Assembly: GCA_016712565.1 (NCBI GenBank)
Contig: JADJQU010000004.1
Span: forward strand, 372,001-436,000
Reading direction: 5' to 3'
DNA length: 64,000 bases
Source: Planctomycetota bacterium
Lineage (GTDB): Bacteria > Planctomycetota > UBA1135 > GCA-002686595
Below the pieces are notes generated by a model. It saw only the letters and a list, made by a program, of their open reading frames with translations, did no database searches and was not told the DNA's origin. The position numbers and the translations under genes were made by a program. Of this stretch, positions 57,067 through 64,000 are shown piece after piece. How positions within the stretch are numbered: the stretch's first letter is position 1; each line of letters begins with the position of its first letter.

Positions 57067-57800
57067 TCGAGCGGGCCCTGCCGCGGGCCCTCCCGGCGTC
57101 CCTCGGTGCCCGCGGAGGTCCCCTCGGAGCAGGCGTCGGAGGGTGCCCGGTCCCGGGAGCCCCAGGGCAGGCCCGCGAAGGCGCCCCGGGGAGCCGACGG
57201 ACCCGCCGCCCCTCGAATGACGGGGCCTCGTCCTCGACTCCGCGGCGGCCCGGGTGCTTCCCTGAGGAGCCCCACGGACGTTCCAGGGTGAGCAAGATCG
57301 CACGCTTGAGTGTGCGATCCTGCACACTATGTGCGGAAAAGCCCTTTGCCTGGAGCTTTCCCTGCCCCAACTCGGCCTTCACCGCGCTGAATCGAAAGTT
57401 CTCGGAGCAGATTCTCCCCACGGGTCTCCGGGGGGCCGGCCGAAAATACCGCGCTCCCTGATCGCGCGGGCCCCTGCGCGCGGAGCCGGATGACGGCGTC
57501 GTCGCACTGGGCTCGCCCGGGGCGAATTCGTGACGCTGGATGGGCTCCGCGACCCCGGGGTGGGACCGTGAGGCACGGGGTTTGCCAAGTGCGGCCAACA
57601 ACTGTCTCGACCCGTGGTCCGCGCCCGGAGCGGGTCCGAGATGGTTCGGTTCAGGCGCCGATGTCCGCGATGTGGATCCGCGCGACGGAGCCACGGGTCG
57701 AGGGATGTCTGGAGAGGGTGCGAGGGGCCACAGGTTTTTTTCCGGGCGCGATTGCGACGTTTCGAACTCCGCGCTGCGCCGCGGACGAGGGGATCTCAGC
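57067..57800. other. 734-bp intergenic spacer before paralogue 2
   Basis: I see no convincing gene. The stretch 57290-57460 is clearly less GC-rich than its surroundings and includes GATCGCAC paired with GTGCGATC (57296-57303 with 57312-57319, eight-base loop), then TGCACACTATGTGCGG, which has further symmetry. A T7 run is at about 57735. A frame open across 57540-57800 has a Gly/Arg/Asp-rich composition and is probably untranslated. The upstream regulatory region of paralogue 2 probably lies here. Confidence 0.5.
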
Positions 57801-60365
57801 ATGTTTTCACAACTCCGCTCCCTCTGGGGAGCCGGCGTCCGGGCTGTCGTTGCCAGCCCGCTCGCCCTCCTGAAGGCCACCGACGCCCGGGCAGGACGCT
57901 CAGGACGTCCGGTGGGACCCCGATCCGGGCCCTATTCCGGCCCCGCGGCCCGCGCGGCCGCCCGCTGTCTGGCATCGTTCGCGCTCCTGGCGGGCCTCTT
58001 CGGCGGCTCCTCCCTCCACGCCCTGACGCCCCAGGGGGCGCAGGTGGTGGGCAAGTTCGAGTTGGGAGCTCCGGACGTCAGCAGCTTTGTCCTGCGGGGC
58101 ACCTTGCCGGTGCCCCCCGGGACGTTCCCCCGACCTGACGGCAAGCACCCCTTCGGCGTGGTCGACGCCAACGGCGCGACGGTGCCGGCCCAGTGCGAGA
58201 TCGTCAGCCGCTACCCCGTCGACGCCAAGGGCGCCGACGTGGTGGAGCTCCTGGCCCGCGTGCAACGCCCCGCCGGCGTCCAGCCGGGCGCGCGCATCAC
58301 GTACAACGTGGTCAGTTTCCCCCACACGCCCTCGGTGCTGACGCCGACTCCGGCGGTGGCCTCGCTGTTCGCGGCCCCGGGTCTGGTGACCCTGCGCGCC
58401 AAGGACGTGTTCCATCACGAGTACCGGGCCGACCTGCTGCGCGGCATGGACGGCGTGCAGCCCATGCGCTCAGGCCTGGCGGCCGTGCAAACCCGCTACT
58501 ACGAGGCCATGCGGCCCCTGAGCAGCCCGGTGGGCCCCCCCTCGGGACCCCTGCCGCGCCTGCTGAATGCCCACTCCTATGTGACGCAATGGCTGGGCGA
58601 GGACATGGTCAGCGTCGACCTCAGGGTCAACAACGCCTCCAGCGGCCGCGACTCCCAGACGGACATCGACAATCCCCAGGACAAGGTCTACTTCCAGGCC
58701 CTGGAATTGTGGTTCCCGGCGACCTGGAACGCGGTCATCGACTGGCGCGATCCGGCCTACGGCCAGGTGCGCGTGCAGGGTGCCTTCAAGGTCCTGCCCA
58801 TCGTCGCGCCGATCCCCACGGGCGAGTTGCACATGGTGCCTCCCCAGGGGCAGTTCGAGCGCCGCATCGTGCTGGTTCGGGCGGGCTTCGAGGCCCGCGC
58901 GCACTCGCTGCTCGAAGAGCAGTGGCTCGGATTCTGCCGGCGCGGAATCAATGCCCAGGGTGCCCAGCTGTACTCGTGGTGGAACCCCGCGACCGCCAAC
59001 TACTTCCCCCAGCGCCACCGGCTTCCGGCCCTGGATCACGTGGCCCCGTCGGTGATCAAGTCCAAGCTCAGCGCCTCGCTCGCCAAGGCGGCGGGCACGC
59101 TGACCCTGGGCGGCGTCAACAACGGCGCCATCAGCAGTCCCGCGCTCGGCTGGGCCCACCCCTGGGGCGTCAAGTACGGCGGCATGACCAGCGGCACCGA
59201 GATCTTCCTCTACGACGGCGTCCAGACCGCCGAGGCGGCCTCGACGGACGGCTACCGCCTGTCGCAGATGTCCTTGCGCATGTACCTGGAGCGCAACCCG
59301 ACGGCCCTGTTCAACAAGGACGGGAACCCGACCACGTACAAGGACTGGATCACCCACGGGCCCAGCTTCGACTACATCTACATGCAGTTCTACCTGCGGC
59401 TCCTGCCGGGCGGACCCGATCCGTTCGGCTTCGGGCAGGCTCCGCGCCACCAGGTGGACTACGTGGCCCAGCAAGGGAAGAAGCCGCCCTACGAGGCGAC
59501 CCTGCTGGCCTTCAAGCCCATCGACCTGCAGCACCAGATCCGCATCACGCGCTCGATGAAGGTGCTGACGTGGCTCGGCAATGACGCCCTGGCGAAGGAA
59601 GCGCTGCGCATGCACGCGGAGATCGCCCGGCTCTCCTACCACGAGTACCCGGTCTCTCCGGCGGGCGCCGTGATCGGCACGGGCATGCTGGCGGACATCG
59701 AGCATTCCCAGACCTTCCCGGGCATCGGCCTCAACTTCGGTCGCGGCGAGGGCTGGACCATCGACACCATGGCGGCGGCCTACTCGATCAACTCGCCGGC
59801 CTGGCGTTCCCAGGCACTGGGGTGGTTCGACCAGATCGTGCCGATGTTGAAGGATGGTCAAGCCAGTTGCAGCGGCGTCATCCAGCGCACGAAGTCCAAC
59901 AAGCTGCTGGGCGGCTTGTACTACGCGCGCCAGTCGATCGAGCAGGCGATCGTCGAGCACGGCCTGATGGGCATGCTGGGCAGCGTCTATCGCGGGACCG
60001 GTGCCCGCGAGGAGACCGACCTCAAGGACGTGATCCGCAAGTCGACCTATTCGATGGTGCAGTTCCCGGCCTGGAGCGACGCGAAGAAGGGTCCTTGGTC
60101 CCAGGTCGCCGTGGCACCCATTGACGACCAGCAGCCGCCGTTCTGCGGGGTGCTGCCGCCCCTGGGCACCTCGGCGGGGATTGACAAGTATCAGGCGTGG
60201 TCGAGCTTCGCCTACGGCTACGAGCTCACCGGCGACCCGATCTTCCTGCAGAAGGCCCTGATCATGGGCGGCGGGTCCAACCTGCTGAACACCATGAAGA
60301 ACGGCGGGCTCTCGAATCTCGAGAATCGCGCCGCGCTGATCGCTCTGGCCCAGACGCTCCCCTAG
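57801..60365 (+). CDS. Large secreted protein, RIFT-barrel-like N-terminus (paralogue 2)
   Basis: An 854-residue paralogue of the gene at 52312. From ATG 57801 a polar N-terminus of about 50 residues precedes a signal segment, ARCLASFALLAGLFGGSSLH. The mature part shows the same opening: SSFVLRGTLPVPPGTFPRPD, PFGVVDANGATVPAQCEIVS, RYPVDAKGADVVELLARVQR. Conserved blocks shared with paralogue 1 include FPQRHRLPALDH, GWAHPWGVKYGGMTSGTEIF, IDLQHQIRITRSMKVLTWLG and WSDAKKGPWSQVAVAP. A C-terminal helical part follows with IEQAIVEHGLMGMLGSVYRG. Substrate is unknown. Terminators follow immediately. Confidence 0.7.
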   Translation: MFSQLRSLWGAGVRAVVASPLALLKATDARAGRSGRPVGPRSGPYSGPAARAAARCLASFALLAGLFGGSSLHALTPQGAQVVGKFELGAPDVSSFVLRGTLPVPPGTFPRPDGKHPFGVVDANGATVPAQCEIVSRYPVDAKGADVVELLARVQRPAGVQPGARITYNVVSFPHTPSVLTPTPAVASLFAAPGLVTLRAKDVFHHEYRADLLRGMDGVQPMRSGLAAVQTRYYEAMRPLSSPVGPPSGPLPRLLNAHSYVTQWLGEDMVSVDLRVNNASSGRDSQTDIDNPQDKVYFQALELWFPATWNAVIDWRDPAYGQVRVQGAFKVLPIVAPIPTGELHMVPPQGQFERRIVLVRAGFEARAHSLLEEQWLGFCRRGINAQGAQLYSWWNPATANYFPQRHRLPALDHVAPSVIKSKLSASLAKAAGTLTLGGVNNGAISSPALGWAHPWGVKYGGMTSGTEIFLYDGVQTAEAASTDGYRLSQMSLRMYLERNPTALFNKDGNPTTYKDWITHGPSFDYIYMQFYLRLLPGGPDPFGFGQAPRHQVDYVAQQGKKPPYEATLLAFKPIDLQHQIRITRSMKVLTWLGNDALAKEALRMHAEIARLSYHEYPVSPAGAVIGTGMLADIEHSQTFPGIGLNFGRGEGWTIDTMAAAYSINSPAWRSQALGWFDQIVPMLKDGQASCSGVIQRTKSNKLLGGLYYARQSIEQAIVEHGLMGMLGSVYRGTGAREETDLKDVIRKSTYSMVQFPAWSDAKKGPWSQVAVAPIDDQQPPFCGVLPPLGTSAGIDKYQAWSSFAYGYELTGDPIFLQKALIMGGGSNLLNTMKNGGLSNLENRAALIALAQTLP

Positions 60366-60377
60366 GGATCGGAACTC

Positions 60378-60410
60378 GCGCCCGCGGCGCTGCATGTGCG
60401 CCGCGGGCGC
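60378..60410. terminator. Hairpin after paralogue 2
   Basis: A perfect 13-bp stem (60378-60390 with 60398-60410) around TGCATGT, 12 bp after the stop of paralogue 2 and pointing toward the convergent dehydrogenase. No T tract follows on the plus strand. Confidence 0.6.
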
Positions 60411-60451
60411 GGGGCCGTGCGCGCCCCGGGCCGCCCGAGGAGCAGGATCCC

Positions 60452-60476
60452 GGTCCGCCGCCTGACGCGGCGGGCC
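60452..60476. terminator. Hairpin after the ALDH gene
   Basis: A 10-bp stem (60452-60461 with 60467-60476, one G-U pair) around CTGAC, 11 bp after the stop of the convergent dehydrogenase gene. With the neighbouring hairpin it insulates the two convergent genes. Confidence 0.55.
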
Positions 60477-60487
60477 GGGGCACATCC

Positions 60488-62014
60488 CTAGCCGAACTGG
60501 ATGCCCTGGGCGAGGGGCAGTTCCCGCGAGTAGTTGACCGTGTTGGTCTGGCGACGCATGTAGGCCTTCCAGGAGTCGGATCCCGACTCGCGCCCACCGC
60601 CGGTTTCCTTTTCGCCGCCGAAGGCGCCGCCGATTTCGGCACCGGAGGTGCCGATGTTGACGTTGGCGATGCCGCAGTCGGACCCGTCCACGGCCAGGAA
60701 ACGCTCGGCCTCGCGCATGTCGAGCGTGAAGATCGACGAGGACAGTCCCTGGGGCACGCCGTTCTGCAGCGCCACGGCCTGCTGGAAGTCCTCGTAGCGC
60801 AGCGTGTAGAGGATCGGCGCAAAGGTCTCGCGCTGGACCGCGTCCGTCTGGGCGGGCATGCGCACGATCGCGGGCTTGACGTAGTGGCCACCCGCGAGCG
60901 GCCCCGGCAGCTTGAGGCGCTCGCCGCCGCAGAGCAGTTCGCCACCTTCGTTGCGGGCAGCCGCCAAGGCCGAAAGCATGCCGTCCACGGCGCGGGTGCT
61001 GACCAACGGGCCGCAGAGGGTCTTGGGATCGAGCGGATCCCCGATGCGGATTCCGGCGTAGGCCTTCACCAGCCGGCGCTCCACCTCATCGGCCACCTTG
61101 GCGTGCAGGATCAGGCGCCGCGTGGTGGTGCAGCGCTGACCGCAGGTGCCCACCGCGCCGAAGAGCACCGCGGGCAGCACGAGGTCCAGGTCCGCGTGCT
61201 CGCTGACCACGATCGCGTTGTTGCCCCCCAGCTCCAGGATCGTGCGCCCGAATCGGCCCGCCACCTTGGCGGCCACGCCCCGGCCCACCTGGGACGAACC
61301 CGTGAAGGAAATCAGCGGGAGGCGCGGGTCCTCGCACATGCGCTGGCCGATCTCCACGGGCTCGCCGATGGCCAGGGTGGCCAGGGCGCCGAAGCCCTCG
61401 GCCTCCAGCACCGGCCGCACCACGTTGGTGGTGGCGATGGCGCACAGGGGCGTCAGGTTGGAGGGCTTCCAGACGCAGCTGTCGCCGCAGATCCAGGCCA
61501 ACATGGAATTCCAGGCCCACACGGCCACGGGGAAATTGAAGGCCGTGATCACCCCCACGGTTCCCAGGGGATGCCATTGCTCGCGCATGGCGTGCTGGGG
61601 CCGCTCGGAGTGCATCGAGAGCCCGTAGAGCATGCGCGACTGGCCCACGGCGAAGTCGGCGATGTCGATGGCCTCCTGCACCTCCCCCCAGCCCTCCTGG
61701 AGGATTTTCCCCATCTCCAGGCTCACCAGCCGCCCCAGGGCGTCCTTCTTTTCCCGCAGGCGCTCGCCCACGCGGCGGACGATCTCGCCGCGGCGCGGCG
61801 CGGGGAGCAGGCGCCAGCGTTCGAAGGCCTCCACCGCCCGTTCGACGCACAGGTCGTACTCCGCGGGCGTCACCTGACGCACCCGGGCGATCAGCTCGCC
61901 CGTGGCCGGCGAGCGGGACTCGAGCCAGGGTCCCGTGGCGGGGAGCCACTCCCCCGCGTAGGCGCCGCTGTTCGAGCCTTCGATGCCCAGTTCCTTGAGA
62001 AAGTCTGTGTTCAT
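60488..62014 (-). CDS. Aldehyde dehydrogenase, ALDH7 (AmaB/antiquitin)-like
   Basis: A 508-residue NAD(P)-dependent aldehyde dehydrogenase. Motifs: PLGTVGVITAFNFPVAVWAW, WKPSNLTPLCAIATTNVVRP, LISFTGSSQVGRGVAAKVAG, the catalytic Glu in RTILELGGNNAIVVSEHADL, and the catalytic Cys in GTCGQRCTTTRRLILHAK. The GQRCTTTRR block is typical of ALDH7 (alpha-aminoadipic semialdehyde dehydrogenase). Its role could be lysine catabolism. It is 8.4 kb from boxB, so a BoxD-like role is possible but unsupported. ATG 62014 is divergent from the propeller gene at 62107. Confidence 0.88.
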   Translation of the reverse strand: MNTDFLKELGIEGSNSGAYAGEWLPATGPWLESRSPATGELIARVRQVTPAEYDLCVERAVEAFERWRLLPAPRRGEIVRRVGERLREKKDALGRLVSLEMGKILQEGWGEVQEAIDIADFAVGQSRMLYGLSMHSERPQHAMREQWHPLGTVGVITAFNFPVAVWAWNSMLAWICGDSCVWKPSNLTPLCAIATTNVVRPVLEAEGFGALATLAIGEPVEIGQRMCEDPRLPLISFTGSSQVGRGVAAKVAGRFGRTILELGGNNAIVVSEHADLDLVLPAVLFGAVGTCGQRCTTTRRLILHAKVADEVERRLVKAYAGIRIGDPLDPKTLCGPLVSTRAVDGMLSALAAARNEGGELLCGGERLKLPGPLAGGHYVKPAIVRMPAQTDAVQRETFAPILYTLRYEDFQQAVALQNGVPQGLSSSIFTLDMREAERFLAVDGSDCGIANVNIGTSGAEIGGAFGGEKETGGGRESGSDSWKAYMRRQTNTVNYSRELPLAQGIQFG

Positions 62015-62106
62015 GGTGCGTGGGGTCCGAGGGCAAGCAGGATACTGACCCAACTCGAACTTGTCCCGGACCGCGGCCATGGGATGCTCGCGGCGGAGGA
62101 AAACCC

Positions 62107-63153
62107 ATGCACATCCCGTTCGCCTGTCTCGCGGCGGCCCTGGCTGCCCTGCTCGCATCCCCTTCCCGGGCGCAGGGCGAGCTCCTGGTCCTGAACAAAA
62201 CCGACGCCACCCTCTCCTTCCTGGCCCCGGACCAACCCGCCGGCGCGCCGCTGGCGGTGGTGGGAACCGGCGTGGGGCCCCACGAGTTGGCGGTGGAACC
62301 CGGCGGAGCGCGCGCCGTGGTCACGAATTACGGCACGGGACGCCCCGGCAGCTCCTTGACGGTGATCGACCTGACGAAGCGCCTGCCCCTGGACACCCTC
62401 GACCTGGGTCGCCACCGACGGCCCCACGGCATCGCCTTCCGCGGCAAGGGGCGCGTGCTGGTCACCTGCGAGGCCAGCCAGGCCCTGATCGAGGTGGACC
62501 TGAAGGAGCGCGCGGTCGTGCGCGAGTTCGCCACGGACCAGAAGTACGCCCACATGGTGGTCCTGGCCCCGGACGGGGGTCGCGCCTTCGTGGCCAACAT
62601 CGGCTCGGGCTCCCTGAGCGCCTTCGACCTGGAGGCGGGGACGCTCCTGGGGCACGTCGCCACCGGAGCTGGATCCGAGGGCCTGGCGGTGACGCCGGAC
62701 GGCGCCGAGGTCTGGGTCGGCAATCGCGACGGGGACAGCCTCTCGATCGTCGACACGCAGAAGCTCGCGGTGCTCGCCACGCTGCCCTGCCCCGGCTTTC
62801 CCATCCGCGTGCAGGTCACCCCCGACGGATCCCGGGCGCTGGTGTCCTGCGCCAAGGCCGGCGAGGTGGCGGTTTACGACGTGCCCGGCCGCAAGCAGCT
62901 GGCCCGCCTGTCGCTGTCCGTGACGCCCGAGGAGCTCGAGCGCGTGGAACACGGCCAGCGCCTGTTCGGCGTCGATTTCCAGGGCTCCCCGGTGCCCGTG
63001 GGCATCCTGATCGAACCCTCGGGCAAGCGGGCCTACGTGGCCAACACCAACGCGGACGTGGTCAGCGTGCTCGACCTGGAACGGCTCGCCCTGGCCGGCC
63101 GCCTGCGGGCCGGGCGGGAGCCCGACGGCCTCGCCTGGACCGCGCGGCCCTGA
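62107..63153 (+). CDS. Secreted YVTN-type beta-propeller protein
   Basis: A 348-residue secreted protein with signal peptide MHIPFACLAAALAALLASPS, cleaved after about residue 22 (SRA). Seven blades of about 42 residues follow the YVTN pattern. Blade endings include GELLVLNKTDATLSFLAPDQ, VVLAPDGGRAFVANIGSGSL, LAVTPDGAEVWVGNRDGDSL and GKRAYVANTNADVVSVLDLE. The fold is a scaffold with no evident catalytic residues. A good Shine-Dalgarno (GGAGGAAAA) precedes the ATG at 62107. It is divergent from the ALDH gene. Confidence 0.85.
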   Translation: MHIPFACLAAALAALLASPSRAQGELLVLNKTDATLSFLAPDQPAGAPLAVVGTGVGPHELAVEPGGARAVVTNYGTGRPGSSLTVIDLTKRLPLDTLDLGRHRRPHGIAFRGKGRVLVTCEASQALIEVDLKERAVVREFATDQKYAHMVVLAPDGGRAFVANIGSGSLSAFDLEAGTLLGHVATGAGSEGLAVTPDGAEVWVGNRDGDSLSIVDTQKLAVLATLPCPGFPIRVQVTPDGSRALVSCAKAGEVAVYDVPGRKQLARLSLSVTPEELERVEHGQRLFGVDFQGSPVPVGILIEPSGKRAYVANTNADVVSVLDLERLALAGRLRAGREPDGLAWTARP

Positions 63154-63199
63154 ACAACGGCTGACAGCGGGCCCGGGGGGGACTATCCTGTTTGCCCCG

Positions 63200-64000
63200 A
63201 TGGCCGACAAGATCATCTACCAGCTCCAGGAGCTCTCCAAGTACTACGGACAGAACAAGGTCCTGGAGGGCATCACCCTGGCCTTCCTCGAGGGCGCCAA
63301 GATCGGCGTCATCGGAGCGAACGGCGCGGGCAAGTCCACCTTGCTGCGCATCATCGCGGGCGAGGACAAGAAGTACGAGGGCACCGCCAAGCCGATCGGC
63401 GAGCAGACCATCGGCTACCTCTCCCAGGAGCCTCCGCTCAGCGACGAGCTGACCGTGCTGGGCAACCTGCGCGAGGCCGTGGCGCCGCTGCTCGCCATCG
63501 AGAAGCGCTACAACGAACTCGCCGAGGCCGGCGACATGGGCGACGAGTTCATGCACCTCTCCGAGCTGATGGAGCATCGGGAGATCTGGGAACTCGACAG
63601 CCACCTGGAGCAGGCGGCCGAGGCCCTGTGCCTGCCGCCCATGGACGCCGACGTGAGGAAGCTCTCGGGCGGCGAGCGCCGGCGCGTGGCCCTGTGCAAG
63701 CTGCTGATGTCGCACCCCGACATCCTGCTCCTCGACGAGCCCACCAACCACCTGGACGCGGCCACGGTGGAATGGCTCGAGCACCATCTGAAGGAGTACC
63801 AGGGCACGGTGATCCTGATCACCCACGACCGCTACTTCCTCGACAACGTGGTGGGCTGGATGCTCGAGATCGAGCGCGGCCGGGCCAATCCCTACAAGGG
63901 CAACTACTCCGAGTATCTGCTGGCCAAGCAGCGCATCCTGGAGGAGAAGTCCGGGAAGGACGCGGCGCGCGAGAAGCTGTTCAAGAAGGAACGCGAGTGG
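63200..64000 (+). CDS. ettA: Energy-dependent translational throttle protein EttA, N-terminal part (cut by window edge)
   Basis: An ABC-F ATPase that binds the ribosomal E site. The frame is open from the ATG at 63200 to the end of the window (267 residues). First nucleotide-binding domain: Walker A IGVIGANGAGKSTLLRIIAG (about 35-54), signature KLSGGERRRVALCKLL, Walker B PDILLLDEPTNHLDAATVEW, and H-loop ILITHDRYFLDNVVGWMLEI. The ERGRANPYKGNYSEYLLAKQ linker start, and the arm region between the two halves, fit the EttA subfamily. The second domain is outside the window. Confidence 0.93.
   Translation, partial: MADKIIYQLQELSKYYGQNKVLEGITLAFLEGAKIGVIGANGAGKSTLLRIIAGEDKKYEGTAKPIGEQTIGYLSQEPPLSDELTVLGNLREAVAPLLAIEKRYNELAEAGDMGDEFMHLSELMEHREIWELDSHLEQAAEALCLPPMDADVRKLSGGERRRVALCKLLMSHPDILLLDEPTNHLDAATVEWLEHHLKEYQGTVILITHDRYFLDNVVGWMLEIERGRANPYKGNYSEYLLAKQRILEEKSGKDAAREKLFKKEREW

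Noticed and set aside
57540..57800. N-terminal extension of paralogue 2 from an upstream ATG
   Set aside because: The extra 87 residues are Gly/Arg/Asp-rich, and the ATG at 57801 already leaves a long polar leader before the signal segment.

Overview
The window is very GC-rich (about 70 %), gene-dense DNA of a diderm bacterium. A member of the Planctomycetota fits best, by inference. The reasons are several very large secreted or lipoprotein beta-rich proteins, a sulfatase-superfamily enzyme, a UbiE/UbiX/UbiA-type quinone cluster, few Shine-Dalgarno sites, and many 4-bp ATGA/GTGA gene overlaps. No tRNA, rRNA or CRISPR array was recognised. Most genes are housekeeping genes in short operons that change strand often.

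Layout. 0-13 kb: 5' end of yidC (-), a metallophosphoesterase, a chaperone-like lipoprotein, a MraY/WecA-type transferase with nadD, miaA, then a minus-strand run ubiE - CPBP protease - ubiX - ubiA - holA - mutL. 13-16 kb: a 1067-residue surface lipoprotein. 17-23 kb: ruvB, a SpoIID-like protein, tgt, an SH3 protein with a 53-residue Cys protein, and an aminotransferase. 23.5-30 kb: larC, comF, a membrane protein and gatCAB. 30-36 kb: two secreted proteins and guaB-guaA. 36-43 kb: a glycosyltransferase, a large homodimeric 2-oxoacid dehydrogenase E1-like protein with a NUDIX hydrolase, TerC, and a nucleotide-sugar dehydrogenase. 43.3 kb: a MITE-like element. 43.5-47.6 kb: an HDAC-family deacetylase, a methyltransferase, a radical SAM protein, and an unrecognised secreted/membrane pair. 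48-52 kb: a benzoyl-CoA epoxidation (box) locus, in which a BoxR/BzdR-type regulator is divergent from boxC-boxB with a perfect 16-bp palindrome between them. 52.3-60.4 kb: two large secreted paralogues on either side of a membrane-anchored sulfatase-superfamily enzyme that lacks the formylglycine Cys/Ser. 60.5-64 kb: an ALDH7-like dehydrogenase, a small beta-propeller protein and the start of ettA.

Two biological points stand out. The first is the box locus: BoxB epoxidises benzoyl-CoA, BoxC opens the ring, and the HTH/shikimate-kinase-like regulator probably acts at the palindrome. The reductase boxA and a benzoate-CoA ligase are not in the window. The second is the 52.3-60.4 kb region. Its two paralogues have an N-terminal pattern like the RIFT-barrel domain of YetA/PL26-type proteins, and this may be an undescribed surface glycan system.

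A technical warning: at least nine apparent frameshifts in otherwise well-conserved genes (mutL, ubiX, comF twice, an aminotransferase twice, a methyltransferase and others) all have the polarity of a single missing base, usually in a homopolymer. This points to deletion errors in the assembly rather than gene decay. Spans given for these genes cover the whole disrupted reading frame.
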